A stretch of 64,000 nucleotides of DNA from CAZFLD01 sp964519835 (GTDB taxonomy: Bacteria > Spirochaetota > Spirochaetia > DSM-27196 > CAZFLD01). The notes beneath the pieces were generated by a model. It was not told where the DNA came from. It ran no database searches and saw only the letters and a program-made list of their open reading frames with translations. Below are positions 49,831-58,482 of this stretch, piece after piece. The translations under genes were made by a program, and so were the position numbers. The DNA is taken from NCBI GenBank assembly GCA_964519835.1, contig CAZFLD010000004.1:1-64000 (forward strand), in the 5' to 3' direction. Position 1 is the first letter of the stretch, and the number at the start of each line of letters is the position of its first letter.

Positions 49831-50436
49831 TCAGCCCTTCTCCTCATCACGTTTTAACATGGTTTGCAGGGCGCGGGCTAAGACTTTGGGATCCTCGCCA
49901 CCGCCGTCGGACTCATGGCCGGAGTCGGTGCTATCGACCTGAACAGCCCCGTCATCGCCCTCGAAGGCGGACGAAAAGCCGCCCAAGTCCGGCAGGCGGT
50001 CCATCGTATCGTCGTCCACGTCTTCGATAACATCGCTCTTGGCGGCGTTGTCCGGTTCAGACGAATCCAAACCTTCGCTCTGCTCAAGGGGCGTGGAAGA
50101 CTCTTCGAGTTCGTCGACGATCCCGTCGTCTTCATCGGAAGGGCGACCCTCATCCTCGCTCCCCGTTGTATCTTCCGAGGCTTCCGCATCGTCGTCGTCG
50201 ATTACTATGTCCACGCCGTGTTCCGCGGATTCCTCTCCGGCGGCCTCTTCGAGCTCCGGCAAATAGCGAGAGATCACCAAAGAGACGCCAAGGCCGAGCG
50301 CGGCGAAAACCAGCGCGGCCAGAACAGCTCTGCCCAGAACTACTGCGAACGGAACCCCCGCGAGCCCTGCGCTAAGCGCCGCGATGACAAAGGCGCCTGC
50401 CGCGGTAGCCACAATCAGCCGTACGTTAACCTTCAT
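49831..50436 (-). CDS. Acidic membrane protein of the motility operon
   Basis: This 201-aa protein has two hydrophobic segments (about 6-28 and 33-56) and then a very acidic, low-complexity tail of about 130 residues rich in Asp, Glu and Ser. The last 25 residues (VLARALQTMLKRDEE) are a short helix. It lies between flhG and fliA, the place where treponemes carry an unnamed gene. No motif defines a function. It may anchor or regulate a flagellar or chemotaxis component. Confidence 0.72.
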   Translation of the reverse strand: MKVNVRLIVATAAGAFVIAALSAGLAGVPFAVVLGRAVLAALVFAALGLGVSLVISRYLPELEEAAGEESAEHGVDIVIDDDDAEASEDTTGSEDEGRPSDEDDGIVDELEESSTPLEQSEGLDSSEPDNAAKSDVIEDVDDDTMDRLPDLGGFSSAFEGDDGAVQVDSTDSGHESDGGGEDPKVLARALQTMLKRDEEKG

Positions 50437-50517
50437 TACTCACCACCGATTACTCGTCGGCACCGGCACTCGTTGGGCAGCCCCAAATCGGAAGCGTACG
50501 AGAAATACCATACCACG

Positions 50518-51387
50518 TCAACCTTGGTCAATTCTGCCGAAAAGCTTCTTGAGAAAACCCCCTAAACCTCCTGCATCCGCAACTTCAACACGTTCCAAGC
50601 GACCGACAAGATGCTGCACACAAATCGAGGCCTTGCCCTTTGGTTCGGTAAACATAAAGGGTTTTTGTTTGAGAACCGCCTGATGAACGCCCTGGTCCTC
50701 GTAGACGTAGCCGAGGTAGTCGACCTTGAGATTCAAGAACTGACCGGCGATGTTGATAACGCGTTCGGCAACCTTTTTGCCCTCCGTGACGGATTTGACT
50801 CGATTCACAACAAGCTTGAGACCAAGGTTCAAATTGTCAATTTCGGTTGCAATAATCTTGATGATACCGTAGGCGTCCGTGATCGCCGTGGGTTCGGGTG
50901 TGGTAACAATTATGGCTTCGTCGGCGGCGGCGACAAAGGCGAGCACGTTGTTGGACACCCCGGCGCTGGTGTCGATGATAATCACGTCCGCCACAGAGAG
51001 CGCGGAGAGCTCGCTGATAAAGTTGGTGCGCTCGTCCTCGCTTAGGTTTGCGATTTTTGCAAAACCCGAGGCGCCGGCTACGATCTGAATGCCATAGTTG
51101 GTATCCATGATTATCTCCGAAAGCGTCTTTTGCTTTCGGATCAAGTGATACAGATTGTACTTCGGAATAATGCCAAGCACCACGTTCACGTTGGCAAGCC
51201 CCAGGTCGGCGTCCATAAGAATGACTCGCCTGCCCAGCTTCGCGTAGGCAATGGCCAGATTTGTCGAAATGTTGGTCTTACCAACCCCGCCCTTGCCGCT
51301 CGCGATCGTAATAATCCGTGTCTTGCCGCCGGACGGTTCGCCCTTGCTCCGCATGATCTCGCGAAGAGTTTCAGCTTGATCCGCCAT
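50518..51387 (-). CDS. flhG: FlhG (MinD-like ATPase, flagellar number regulator)
   Basis: This 289-aa P-loop protein of the MinD/ParA family has a deviant Walker A, SGKGGVGKTNIS, then ILMDADLGLANVNV and IIIDTSAGVSNN. The C-terminus is a short hydrophobic/basic helix (GGFLKKLFGRI), likely the membrane-targeting sequence. With FlhF it sets flagellar number and position. ATG 51387 directly abuts the flhF stop, so the two are co-translated. Basic residues DENs such as an FleQ-binding region are not seen. Confidence 0.93.
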   Translation of the reverse strand: MADQAETLREIMRSKGEPSGGKTRIITIASGKGGVGKTNISTNLAIAYAKLGRRVILMDADLGLANVNVVLGIIPKYNLYHLIRKQKTLSEIIMDTNYGIQIVAGASGFAKIANLSEDERTNFISELSALSVADVIIIDTSAGVSNNVLAFVAAADEAIIVTTPEPTAITDAYGIIKIIATEIDNLNLGLKLVVNRVKSVTEGKKVAERVINIAGQFLNLKVDYLGYVYEDQGVHQAVLKQKPFMFTEPKGKASICVQHLVGRLERVEVADAGGLGGFLKKLFGRIDQG

Positions 51388-52587
51388 CTACTTCTCCACA
51401 CCCGATTGTACGGTCAACGCCCCGAACCTCCGTTCAAGTCGCTCCCTATTCACGCGGAACCCGTCCAGATTCATAAGCAGTTTGGTGACCGAGGCAGGCT
51501 CGATATCCTGCGGCACCCTCTGCCCGTCCGTAATATAAGAAAGCGACTTATGCTTGTCGGACAACGCGCTGATGATGTTGCCGACACGACTCGTTTCGTC
51601 GAGCTTTGTAAGTATCAACGATTCGTAGCCAAACGGCTCGAATTGGCGGATTATTTCCAAGAGGTCCGAGTATTTTGTGGTAGCACTGACGGCCAGGTGC
51701 GCTCCGCCCCGGATTCCGGAGGTGGACAAAAGCTCTTTCATTTCCGCGAGTTTGTGGAAGTCGCGTGGGCTCTTTCCGATGGTATCGATAAAAATTACGT
51801 CGACGTCGGCGTAGAGTGCCAGATACTTCTCCATGTCTTTGTGTGTTTCAACACAGGAAACCGGGATATTCATGATCTCACCGTAGGTTTCGATCTGCTG
51901 TTTTGCCCCGATGCGGTAGTTGTCGATGGTAAGGATACGGACCGTTTTATTCGCACCGCCAAACCCGCCGATGCCCAGCATTGCCGACAATTTGGCAATC
52001 GTTGTGGTCTTCCCTACTCCCGTAGGCCCCACCAGGGTGAATACCTCAGGCCTGTGGCCAAAGCGAAGGGGATACACCTCCACGGAGTCGGCGATCCAGT
52101 CGATCACGCGCTCTTGAACTCGATTGAAATCGTCCAGATCCTCAAAGGAAAAGTCCTTTTTGAGTCGATTGGAGATGTCGGTTATAAACGAAAAGCTGAA
52201 CTCGTTTCGGGCCAGCAACTCCTCGATTTGACGGATCGACTCGTGCGTCTCCACCTGTGGACCGGAAAGCGAGTCCATCCTATCTTTGATGGACCGAACT
52301 TCCTTGAGGACCTCCTCTAGGGCCTTCCCATCGTTCACGCCGCCGAGCTTGAGGAGTTTGCGTTTTTCTTCCTCGATGTCACTCTGCTTGGGCCGAGGCG
52401 GCGTTTCCCGTTTGGCGTCTTTGCCAAAATAACCGGTCACCTCAATTCCTTCTTTTGTAAACATACCAAGAAAGCCGCCCATCCGGATCGTTTTATAGTG
52501 GAGCACCTTTGCCCGTTCACCATATTTGGATTGGACTTTCTGCAAAACATCTCTGTGAGATGTGCCCTGCTCAACAAAGTACTCCAT
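51388..52587 (-). CDS. flhF: FlhF (SRP-type GTPase)
   Basis: This 399-aa protein has the three FlhF parts: an N-terminal basic B-domain (VQSKYGERAKVLHYK), a linker with coiled coil, and the NG GTPase. G1 is GPTGVGKTTTIAKL, followed by LTIDNYRIGAKQQIETYG, VIFIDTIGKSPRD and LILTKLDETSRVG. FlhF marks the site of polar flagellum assembly. It is followed by flhG without a gap. Confidence 0.94.
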   Translation of the reverse strand: MEYFVEQGTSHRDVLQKVQSKYGERAKVLHYKTIRMGGFLGMFTKEGIEVTGYFGKDAKRETPPRPKQSDIEEEKRKLLKLGGVNDGKALEEVLKEVRSIKDRMDSLSGPQVETHESIRQIEELLARNEFSFSFITDISNRLKKDFSFEDLDDFNRVQERVIDWIADSVEVYPLRFGHRPEVFTLVGPTGVGKTTTIAKLSAMLGIGGFGGANKTVRILTIDNYRIGAKQQIETYGEIMNIPVSCVETHKDMEKYLALYADVDVIFIDTIGKSPRDFHKLAEMKELLSTSGIRGGAHLAVSATTKYSDLLEIIRQFEPFGYESLILTKLDETSRVGNIISALSDKHKSLSYITDGQRVPQDIEPASVTKLLMNLDGFRVNRERLERRFGALTVQSGVEK

Positions 52588-52604
52588 ACGCTACTGTCCT
52601 CCCT

Positions 52605-54686
52605 TCACGATAATCTCACTTCGCCGAGCACCTCTACGCGAATATCCGGGGCAATTTCCGGAGCTGAAAGCACAACAAGGTCCGGAATCTCACGGACGGT
52701 CGCCGCCTTGATAAGGGGTCGAGCCCGCTCCGAGCTCAACACAATGGGTTGTACGCCGGCGCCTTGCGCATTCCGGACCTGGTTGGTAACCGCAGTCAAG
52801 AGCCGCCTCTGGGTCTCGGGTTTCAACGCAGGCGCCGGGCCCGCAGGCGTATCGATCTTGGCGTCCACAATTTGCTGCTCTAGGTCGGGCTGCAGTGTTA
52901 TGACACGAAGCTGCTTGGCGTCTCCGGCGTACTGTAATGATATCTGGCGCCCTAAGGCCTGGCGCACCTTCTCGGTAAGGATGCTTGTGTCCTTGGTGAT
53001 GCCACCGTAGTCCGCAAGCGTCTCCAGGATAAGGACCAGGTTGCGGATGGAAACCTGCTCGCGAAGCAGCCGCTGGAGCACCTTTTGAATATCGCCGAGC
53101 GAGAGAGCTCCCTGCACTTCCTCGACCACCGCGGGATAATCTCGCCGCAGCGTCTCGAGCATCGTCTTCACCTCTTGCCGTCCGAGAATCTCCGAAGCGT
53201 GGGCCTTGATGACCTCGGTCAGGTGGGTCGCGATAATCGACGGCGGATCGACAACGGTGTAGCCGGCACGCTCGGCGTCCTCCCGGGTGTCTTCGCTTAT
53301 CCACTTTGCCGGAAGGCCAAATGCAGGATCCGTAGTGTCGTCGCCGGGGATGTCCTCGCGCACGCCGCCGGGGTTAATCGACAGAAACTGGCTCATTCGG
53401 ATGGAGCCCCGGCCAACGTCAACGCCGCGGATCTTGATGCAGTACTCGGCCGGCTCGAGACGCATATTGTCGATAATACGCACGCGGGGAACCGGAAGCC
53501 CCAGGTCGAGGGCGGCCTCCCGGCGAATGCGCCTCACACGCTCGAGGAGCTCAGCGCCCTGATCCTTGTCCACAAGCGGTATCAGACCGTAACCGAGCTC
53601 GAGGGATATCGGATCCAGGGGCGCCACCGCCGCCGGTTCCGCCGTGGTGTCGGCCGGCTTTGGGGCCGCCTCGGCCGCCGCCGCCTGCTCTTCCGCCACC
53701 TGCTTCCGGCTCAGCCGGAACGCGAGGAAGCCGCTGAGGAATGCCAAAGGCAACAGGACGTACCACGGGAAACCGGGGATAAACGAGAGGACGGCAAGGA
53801 ATGCCGCGGCGATCCAGTAGATTCTGGCCTGACGAGTGAACTGAGAGGTTACATCTTGTCCGAAGCTGCCGTCGGAAATTGCCCTGGTAACGATGATACC
53901 CGTCGACGTTGAAATCAAAAGAGCCGGAAACTGCGTAACTAAACCGTCACCAATTGCGAGGCTGATGTAGTTGGAGAGCGCCAGGTCAAACGTCTCGCCA
54001 CGCAGTGTCATTCCCACCACGATGCCGCCGATGATGTTCACGACCGTTATGAGAATGCCGACCTTTACGTTGCCCTGGACAAACTTACTTGCACCGTCCA
54101 TGGCGCCGTAAAAGTCCGCCTCCCGCTGCAGCTCGTTTTTTTTGGTGTGCGCCTCTTCCTCGCTTAGGAGGCCCGAGTTGTATTCCGCCTCGATCGCCAT
54201 CTGCTTGCCGGGGAGAGCATCCAAGGTAAACCGCGCCGCGACCTCGGCAACACGCGTGGCCCCCTTGGTAATGACCATAAACTGAACGGCTACGATGATG
54301 ATAAAGATGATCACACCGATGACAATACCTTCGGTTCCGCCGGCGCCTACGACAAACTGCGAAAAGGCCCGAACGATGCGACCCGCAAAGTTTTCTCCTT
54401 GGGAAAGAATAAGGCGAGTGGACGAAACGTTAAGAGCCAAGCCAAACACGGTTGTCACGAGCAGGATCGCCGGAAACGCCGAAAACTCCAACGCGCTCTG
54501 GGTGTAGAGTGTTATCAACACAATCAGGAGCGCCAGCACGAGGTTGGCGGCCATAAAGGTATCGAGCAGCAGCGACGGCAGTGGAATGATCATCATCATG
54601 ATCACAACAATCACGCCAATCGCCACAAAGGCGTCGCTTCTCTGCCGCAAAAAGCTGTTTTTTAGTACAGTTTGAACATCGGCCAT
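52605..54686 (-). CDS. flhA: FlhA (flagellar export gate)
   Basis: This 693-aa protein has about eight N-terminal membrane segments (about 20-330), with the FHIPEP-like regions QFVVGAGGTEGIVIG and DALPGKQMAIEAEYNSGL, and a large cytoplasmic domain with chaperone-binding subdomains (AEYCIKIRGVDVGRG, LTEVIKAHASEILGRQEV and ILTEKVRQALGRQI). It forms the nonameric ring of the flagellar type III export gate. GGGAGAC lies seven bases before the ATG. It is between flhB and flhF. Confidence 0.95.
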   Translation of the reverse strand: MADVQTVLKNSFLRQRSDAFVAIGVIVVIMMMIIPLPSLLLDTFMAANLVLALLIVLITLYTQSALEFSAFPAILLVTTVFGLALNVSSTRLILSQGENFAGRIVRAFSQFVVGAGGTEGIVIGVIIFIIIVAVQFMVITKGATRVAEVAARFTLDALPGKQMAIEAEYNSGLLSEEEAHTKKNELQREADFYGAMDGASKFVQGNVKVGILITVVNIIGGIVVGMTLRGETFDLALSNYISLAIGDGLVTQFPALLISTSTGIIVTRAISDGSFGQDVTSQFTRQARIYWIAAAFLAVLSFIPGFPWYVLLPLAFLSGFLAFRLSRKQVAEEQAAAAEAAPKPADTTAEPAAVAPLDPISLELGYGLIPLVDKDQGAELLERVRRIRREAALDLGLPVPRVRIIDNMRLEPAEYCIKIRGVDVGRGSIRMSQFLSINPGGVREDIPGDDTTDPAFGLPAKWISEDTREDAERAGYTVVDPPSIIATHLTEVIKAHASEILGRQEVKTMLETLRRDYPAVVEEVQGALSLGDIQKVLQRLLREQVSIRNLVLILETLADYGGITKDTSILTEKVRQALGRQISLQYAGDAKQLRVITLQPDLEQQIVDAKIDTPAGPAPALKPETQRRLLTAVTNQVRNAQGAGVQPIVLSSERARPLIKAATVREIPDLVVLSAPEIAPDIRVEVLGEVRLS

Positions 54687-54695
54687 GCTGTCTCC

Positions 54696-55865
54696 CTATC
54701 CTGCCTGCCGCATGCGGTAGACGTGGGCGAGTATGGTTGCCACCGCCCTGTAGTACATCTCCGGCACCGAGTCACCGATCTCGACTTCCGCGTGGAGAGC
54801 CCGTGCCAAGGGCTTGTTCTCCACAATTGGAACGTTGTGCTCGCGCGCTACCTCTTTGATCCGTTGGGCGATTAGGTCCTGGCCCTTGGCAATAAGGCTC
54901 GGCGCCTCCATTTTTTCTCGGTCGTACTGGAGCGCAACGGCAAAGTGGGTTGGGTTGGTGACCACAACGTCCGCCTCGGGCACCTTCCGAATTTGATTCT
55001 GCGACAAGAGCTCCTGCATACGCCGTTTGAGGCGGCTTTTTATAAGTGGATCCCCTTCATAGGTCTTTCTCTCTTCTTTGATCTCTTGTTTGGTCATTTT
55101 GAGCTCTTCGATGTGGCGGCGTCGTTGAAAGAGGTAATCGAAGATCGACAAAAACAGGAGAATCGCCGCCACCTGCAGCAAAATACTCATCGCCAGGGAG
55201 GCCACCCGTTGGACGCCCGCCGCAAACGGCCCCTCTACGGTGGCCGTGAGCCCTGTCAGGCCGGCCTGAATATTCAGAAACGCGATCAGGACGATGATGA
55301 TGACCTTTCCCATGGCCTTGAAGAGGTTGTACACCGCCTCGACACCAAAAAGAGAGCGCTGAATGTACTTGCCGAATTTGGGAACGATCCGGTTGAGATC
55401 AGGTGTGATTGTTTTGGTGGTAAACAGAAATCCCACCTGGACGATGTTCCCTGCCAACGCGGCGATAAACGCCACCGAAGCCACGGGAAGCATCAGCTGC
55501 ACGAAGTAGCGATAAAACGCCTCCGCTGCTACGCCGCTCGACGTAATGTCGATCTCCGTAGCACGACTGAAGTAAAAACGAATCATTGCCGCAAAGGTCT
55601 CAAACAGGTAGCTGCCCAAGAGCGCTATCGCCACGATGGAAAACAACAGCACCAGGGCGCCCGAGACGTCGGCGGACTTGGCTACCTTGCCCTCTTCTCG
55701 CGCTTTCTCGAGCTTGTGCTCCGTCGGCTGCTCGGTGCGACCCTCGTCCTCCGCGGCAAACCACTGGAGATCTACCCGTGCAAAAAGCGCGCGTAGCTCA
55801 TCCGGGTCACGGAGCAGCACGTTTTCGCGCCGAGCGGGACGCGTTTCCAGTATCGGTACGTTCAT
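54696..55865 (-). CDS. flhB: FlhB (export specificity switch)
   Basis: This 389-aa protein has the FlhB core: RTEQPTEHKLEKAREEGKV, four membrane segments and the self-cleaving NPTH in VVVTNPTHFAVALQYD, with a C-terminal ENKPLARALHAEV. The N-terminus carries about 35 residues (ending LQWFAAEDEG) before the normal start, a spirochaete feature. Its ATG overlaps the fliR stop (ATGA). It controls the change from hook to filament export. Confidence 0.95.
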   Translation of the reverse strand: MNVPILETRPARRENVLLRDPDELRALFARVDLQWFAAEDEGRTEQPTEHKLEKAREEGKVAKSADVSGALVLLFSIVAIALLGSYLFETFAAMIRFYFSRATEIDITSSGVAAEAFYRYFVQLMLPVASVAFIAALAGNIVQVGFLFTTKTITPDLNRIVPKFGKYIQRSLFGVEAVYNLFKAMGKVIIIVLIAFLNIQAGLTGLTATVEGPFAAGVQRVASLAMSILLQVAAILLFLSIFDYLFQRRRHIEELKMTKQEIKEERKTYEGDPLIKSRLKRRMQELLSQNQIRKVPEADVVVTNPTHFAVALQYDREKMEAPSLIAKGQDLIAQRIKEVAREHNVPIVENKPLARALHAEVEIGDSVPEMYYRAVATILAHVYRMRQAG

Positions 55866-56665
55866 TGGGAACCAGCCTCCCCGATGCGGCTTATAAACAT
55901 GCCGATGTGATCAAAGGCGTCGCCAATAAGACGGTCGAATGCATCCACCAGAAACGGTAGGGCGATAACCAGCATCAAAAATGCTACCCCAAGTGAGAGA
56001 GGGAAACCGAGGAGCAGCAGGTTCATCTGCGGCGCCGCCTTTCCAAGAAGGCCCATCGTTATCGAAACGAGAATCAGTGTACCGAGGATCGGAAGTGCCA
56101 AAATCAATGCCTGCTCGAAAAGTCGTGAGAGGCTGGAAAGAATCAACTCCAAAAAGTCGCCGCGATGCGTCGCCAGGTCTACCGCACGAAGGCTCTGAAA
56201 CGACCGATAGACACCTACGTAGAAGAGTTTCTGAAAGCCGTCGGTCGTGACAAAAAGCAACATCGCCACGATGTTGAAAAACTGCCCCATAAGCGGAATC
56301 TCCACTTGTGACAGGGGGTCGAACACCTGCGAAGCGCCGAATCCGACCTGCAAAGAGAAAAACTGACCGGCGGACTGGAAGGCGGTAAAGATGATCGACA
56401 CAAAAAAACCGATCACTATGCCGACAAGCACCTCTCCCACTAAAAGCAAAACATAGGCACCAAGGGTGTCGGGAATCGGATAGGCACCGGCGGCCGAAAC
56501 CGATGGGAAGACAACAAACGCCGCCAAAAGAGACAGGGAGACACGAACCAGCTGTGACACCGCAGATGAGCTTAATAGCGGGGCAACTTGCAAAAGGGCA
56601 AATACCCGCGCAAAGATAAGGAGAAATACTTGGGCGTCTACAATAAGACTCGTCGTCACCTGCAC
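55862..56665 (-). CDS. fliR: FliR (export gate)
   Basis: This 267-aa protein has six membrane segments with FliR features RVFALLQVAPLLSS and GFFVSIIFTAFQSAGQFFSLQ, split to GEVLVGIVIGFFVSI and AGQFFSLQVGFG. It forms the FliPQR gate. The GTG start (GTG CAG GTG) is preceded by TAGGGG. Its stop overlaps the flhB start. Confidence 0.94.
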   Translation of the reverse strand: MQVTTSLIVDAQVFLLIFARVFALLQVAPLLSSSAVSQLVRVSLSLLAAFVVFPSVSAAGAYPIPDTLGAYVLLLVGEVLVGIVIGFFVSIIFTAFQSAGQFFSLQVGFGASQVFDPLSQVEIPLMGQFFNIVAMLLFVTTDGFQKLFYVGVYRSFQSLRAVDLATHRGDFLELILSSLSRLFEQALILALPILGTLILVSITMGLLGKAAPQMNLLLLGFPLSLGVAFLMLVIALPFLVDAFDRLIGDAFDHIGMFISRIGEAGSQ

Positions 56666-56667
56666 CC

Positions 56668-56937
56668 CTACCTAATCATCTCGGGAATCTGCTCAAAGAG
56701 GTTTGTTGTGTACTCGACAATGATGTTAATCATCCACGGGCCAAAAACAATCAACGCAATAAGGATTGCGGCGATCTTAGGGATAAACGTTAGGGTCTGC
56801 TCCTGAATCGAGGTTGTGGCCTGAAGTATCGAAACAATAAGACCAACTCCCATGCCGATCAAAAGGATTGGCGCGGCCATGACGAGTATTTGCACAACGC
56901 CCGTTCGTATGATATTTACGGCAAATCCAATGTTCAC
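56668..56937 (-). CDS. fliQ: FliQ (export gate)
   Basis: This 89-aa protein has two membrane hairpin helices: VQILVMAAPILLIGMGVGLI and IAAILIALIVFGPWMI. ATTSIQEQTLTFIPKI is the typical FliQ loop. The GTG start at 56937 overlaps the fliP stop (GTGA), with GGAGG upstream; the frame is open to 56985 but inside fliP. Confidence 0.93.
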   Translation of the reverse strand: MNIGFAVNIIRTGVVQILVMAAPILLIGMGVGLIVSILQATTSIQEQTLTFIPKIAAILIALIVFGPWMINIIVEYTTNLFEQIPEMIR

Positions 56938-57758
56938 GGCACACCTCCAAAGCTTGCGACAAGCTGTTGAGTCAAGAGTCCCCACCCGTCCACCAGGACA
57001 AAGACGATAAGCTTAAACGGCAAAGAGATCATGATAGGCGGGAGCATGATCATTCCCATGGACATAAGTGTGGATGCCACCACCATATCGACGATGATAA
57101 AAGGCACAAATAGCAGGATGCCGATTTTAAACGCGACTGTAAGCTCGTGAAGAATAAATGCCGGTATCAAGACGTGTGTTGGAACGTCCGCTCGCACCGC
57201 CGGAGGTCCTAACTCCGCCATCCGCATAAAAAGGCGAATGGTGTCGCCGCTGCCCTCCTGCATCTGCCGAAACATAAACGTACGCACCGGCCCTTCAAAC
57301 TCGTTGTAGGCTTCTTCGAGGTCGATCTCGCCGGCGGTCAACGGAGCGAAGGCGTTCTCGTACACCTCCGTTATCGTCGGCCACATGATAAAAATCGTCA
57401 TAAAAAGCGCGATGCCCATAAGCACTTGGCTCGGGGGCACCTGCTGAAGAGAGAGAGCCCGTTTGACAAAATCCAGAACAATCGCAATACGGAGGAACGA
57501 CGTCATAAGAATGATAATCGACGGTGCGAGGCTCAGAACCGCGAGCAAAACAAGGAGCTGAAGCGAAAAACCCACCTCCGCATCCGACTCCGGAGCCCGT
57601 ATCGAGAGATCGACAAAAGGGATTTGTAGTGCATCTCCGGCGTTGAGACCTTGGCCGCCGCCGGGAACATCCCCAACGTCGCCGGTGTTCTGCGCGCCGG
57701 CCGCGGCGGCCACCACAAAAAGCAGCAGCGCCGCAAAGACAATTCTATGTTTGGTCAT
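56934..57758 (-). CDS. fliP: FliP (export gate)
   Basis: This protein of about 274 aa has a cleavable signal peptide (IVFAALLLFVVAAAAGAQ) and the FliP core: SLAPSIIILMTSFLRIAIV, PPSQVLMGIALFMT and LIPAFILHELTVAFKIGILL, and MGMIMLPPIMISLPFKLIVF. The ATG at 57758 has GGGAGG upstream; a frame from 57770 is less likely. It is the first gate gene after fliO. Confidence 0.94.
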   Translation of the reverse strand: MTKHRIVFAALLLFVVAAAAGAQNTGDVGDVPGGGQGLNAGDALQIPFVDLSIRAPESDAEVGFSLQLLVLLAVLSLAPSIIILMTSFLRIAIVLDFVKRALSLQQVPPSQVLMGIALFMTIFIMWPTITEVYENAFAPLTAGEIDLEEAYNEFEGPVRTFMFRQMQEGSGDTIRLFMRMAELGPPAVRADVPTHVLIPAFILHELTVAFKIGILLFVPFIIVDMVVASTLMSMGMIMLPPIMISLPFKLIVFVLVDGWGLLTQQLVASFGGVP

Positions 57759-57790
57759 GCCCCCTCCCAAGTCGCATGGCCGACAGAGGT

Positions 57791-58378
57791 CTACTGTAGG
57801 TTTTTGAGCCTACCCCTCTGCCTTTGAAGAAAGCCCAACGGCGAACCGTCGCCGTTTGACTTGAACATCCCCCCAAGGAGCTCGGCAAAGCTCTTTCGCT
57901 CGGCCGGCACTGCTTCCGCCCGGAGGCGAATCATATCCACGGACTCTTGGTCGGTGATCTCCGAAACGAGGTGTACGTCTTTGTCACCGGAGCCGAGAAG
58001 AAAGACCTGATTCCCTACTTCTACCAGGTACAATAAGCGCCCACCGGGAAGCTGTTTTGCCCCCACAAGGCGAAACACGTCCGACTCGACAACCCTGCCA
58101 CGAGTGCTGCGTTTTAGAAGGTAAAAGATGAGATAGATAACACCGACTACAGCGGCAAGGACCAAGACCATCCGCAAAAGGTCGGTGATTCCCGGTTGCA
58201 GACCACCCCCGGACGATTCGCCCGCGGCGCCGGCCTCTCCTGAACCACCCACACCGGCTCCGGGCGCGCCTGCAACACCGTTTAGATCGAGGTCCGAAGC
58301 CGAGCCCGGTATCGGTATCATGCTTTCGTCTTGTTGGGCGGTCGCATAGCCTACGGCAAGCACCACCAAAAAAAGCAA
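57791..58378 (-). CDS. fliO: FliO (flagellar assembly membrane protein)
   Basis: This protein of about 195-201 aa lies where treponemes carry fliO/fliZ. One central membrane segment (about 67-88, MVLVLAAVVGVIYLIFYLL) is followed by a FliO domain with VGAKQLPGGRLLYLVEVGNQ and SGDKDVHLVSEI. Before it is a Gly/Ala-rich segment after a signal-like N-terminus. TTG 58378 is the usual-codon start but leaves no basic residues before the hydrophobic core. Six codons upstream an ATC (58396) follows GGGAGGGG by four bases and would give IKRAVSLLF, a better signal peptide. ATC is not a standard start, so I keep TTG but doubt it. Confidence 0.82.
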   Translation of the reverse strand: MLFLVVLAVGYATAQQDESMIPIPGSASDLDLNGVAGAPGAGVGGSGEAGAAGESSGGGLQPGITDLLRMVLVLAAVVGVIYLIFYLLKRSTRGRVVESDVFRLVGAKQLPGGRLLYLVEVGNQVFLLGSGDKDVHLVSEITDQESVDMIRLRAEAVPAERKSFAELLGGMFKSNGDGSPLGFLQRQRGRLKNLQ

Positions 58379-58482
58379 AGAGACAGCGCGTTTGATTTTT
58401 CCCCTCCCAGTCGACGACTCTTCGTCGTTTTCGCGTTCCCCAACGCGAGTCCACGCAGTGCGTGGTCCTTACGGTCTTTTGT

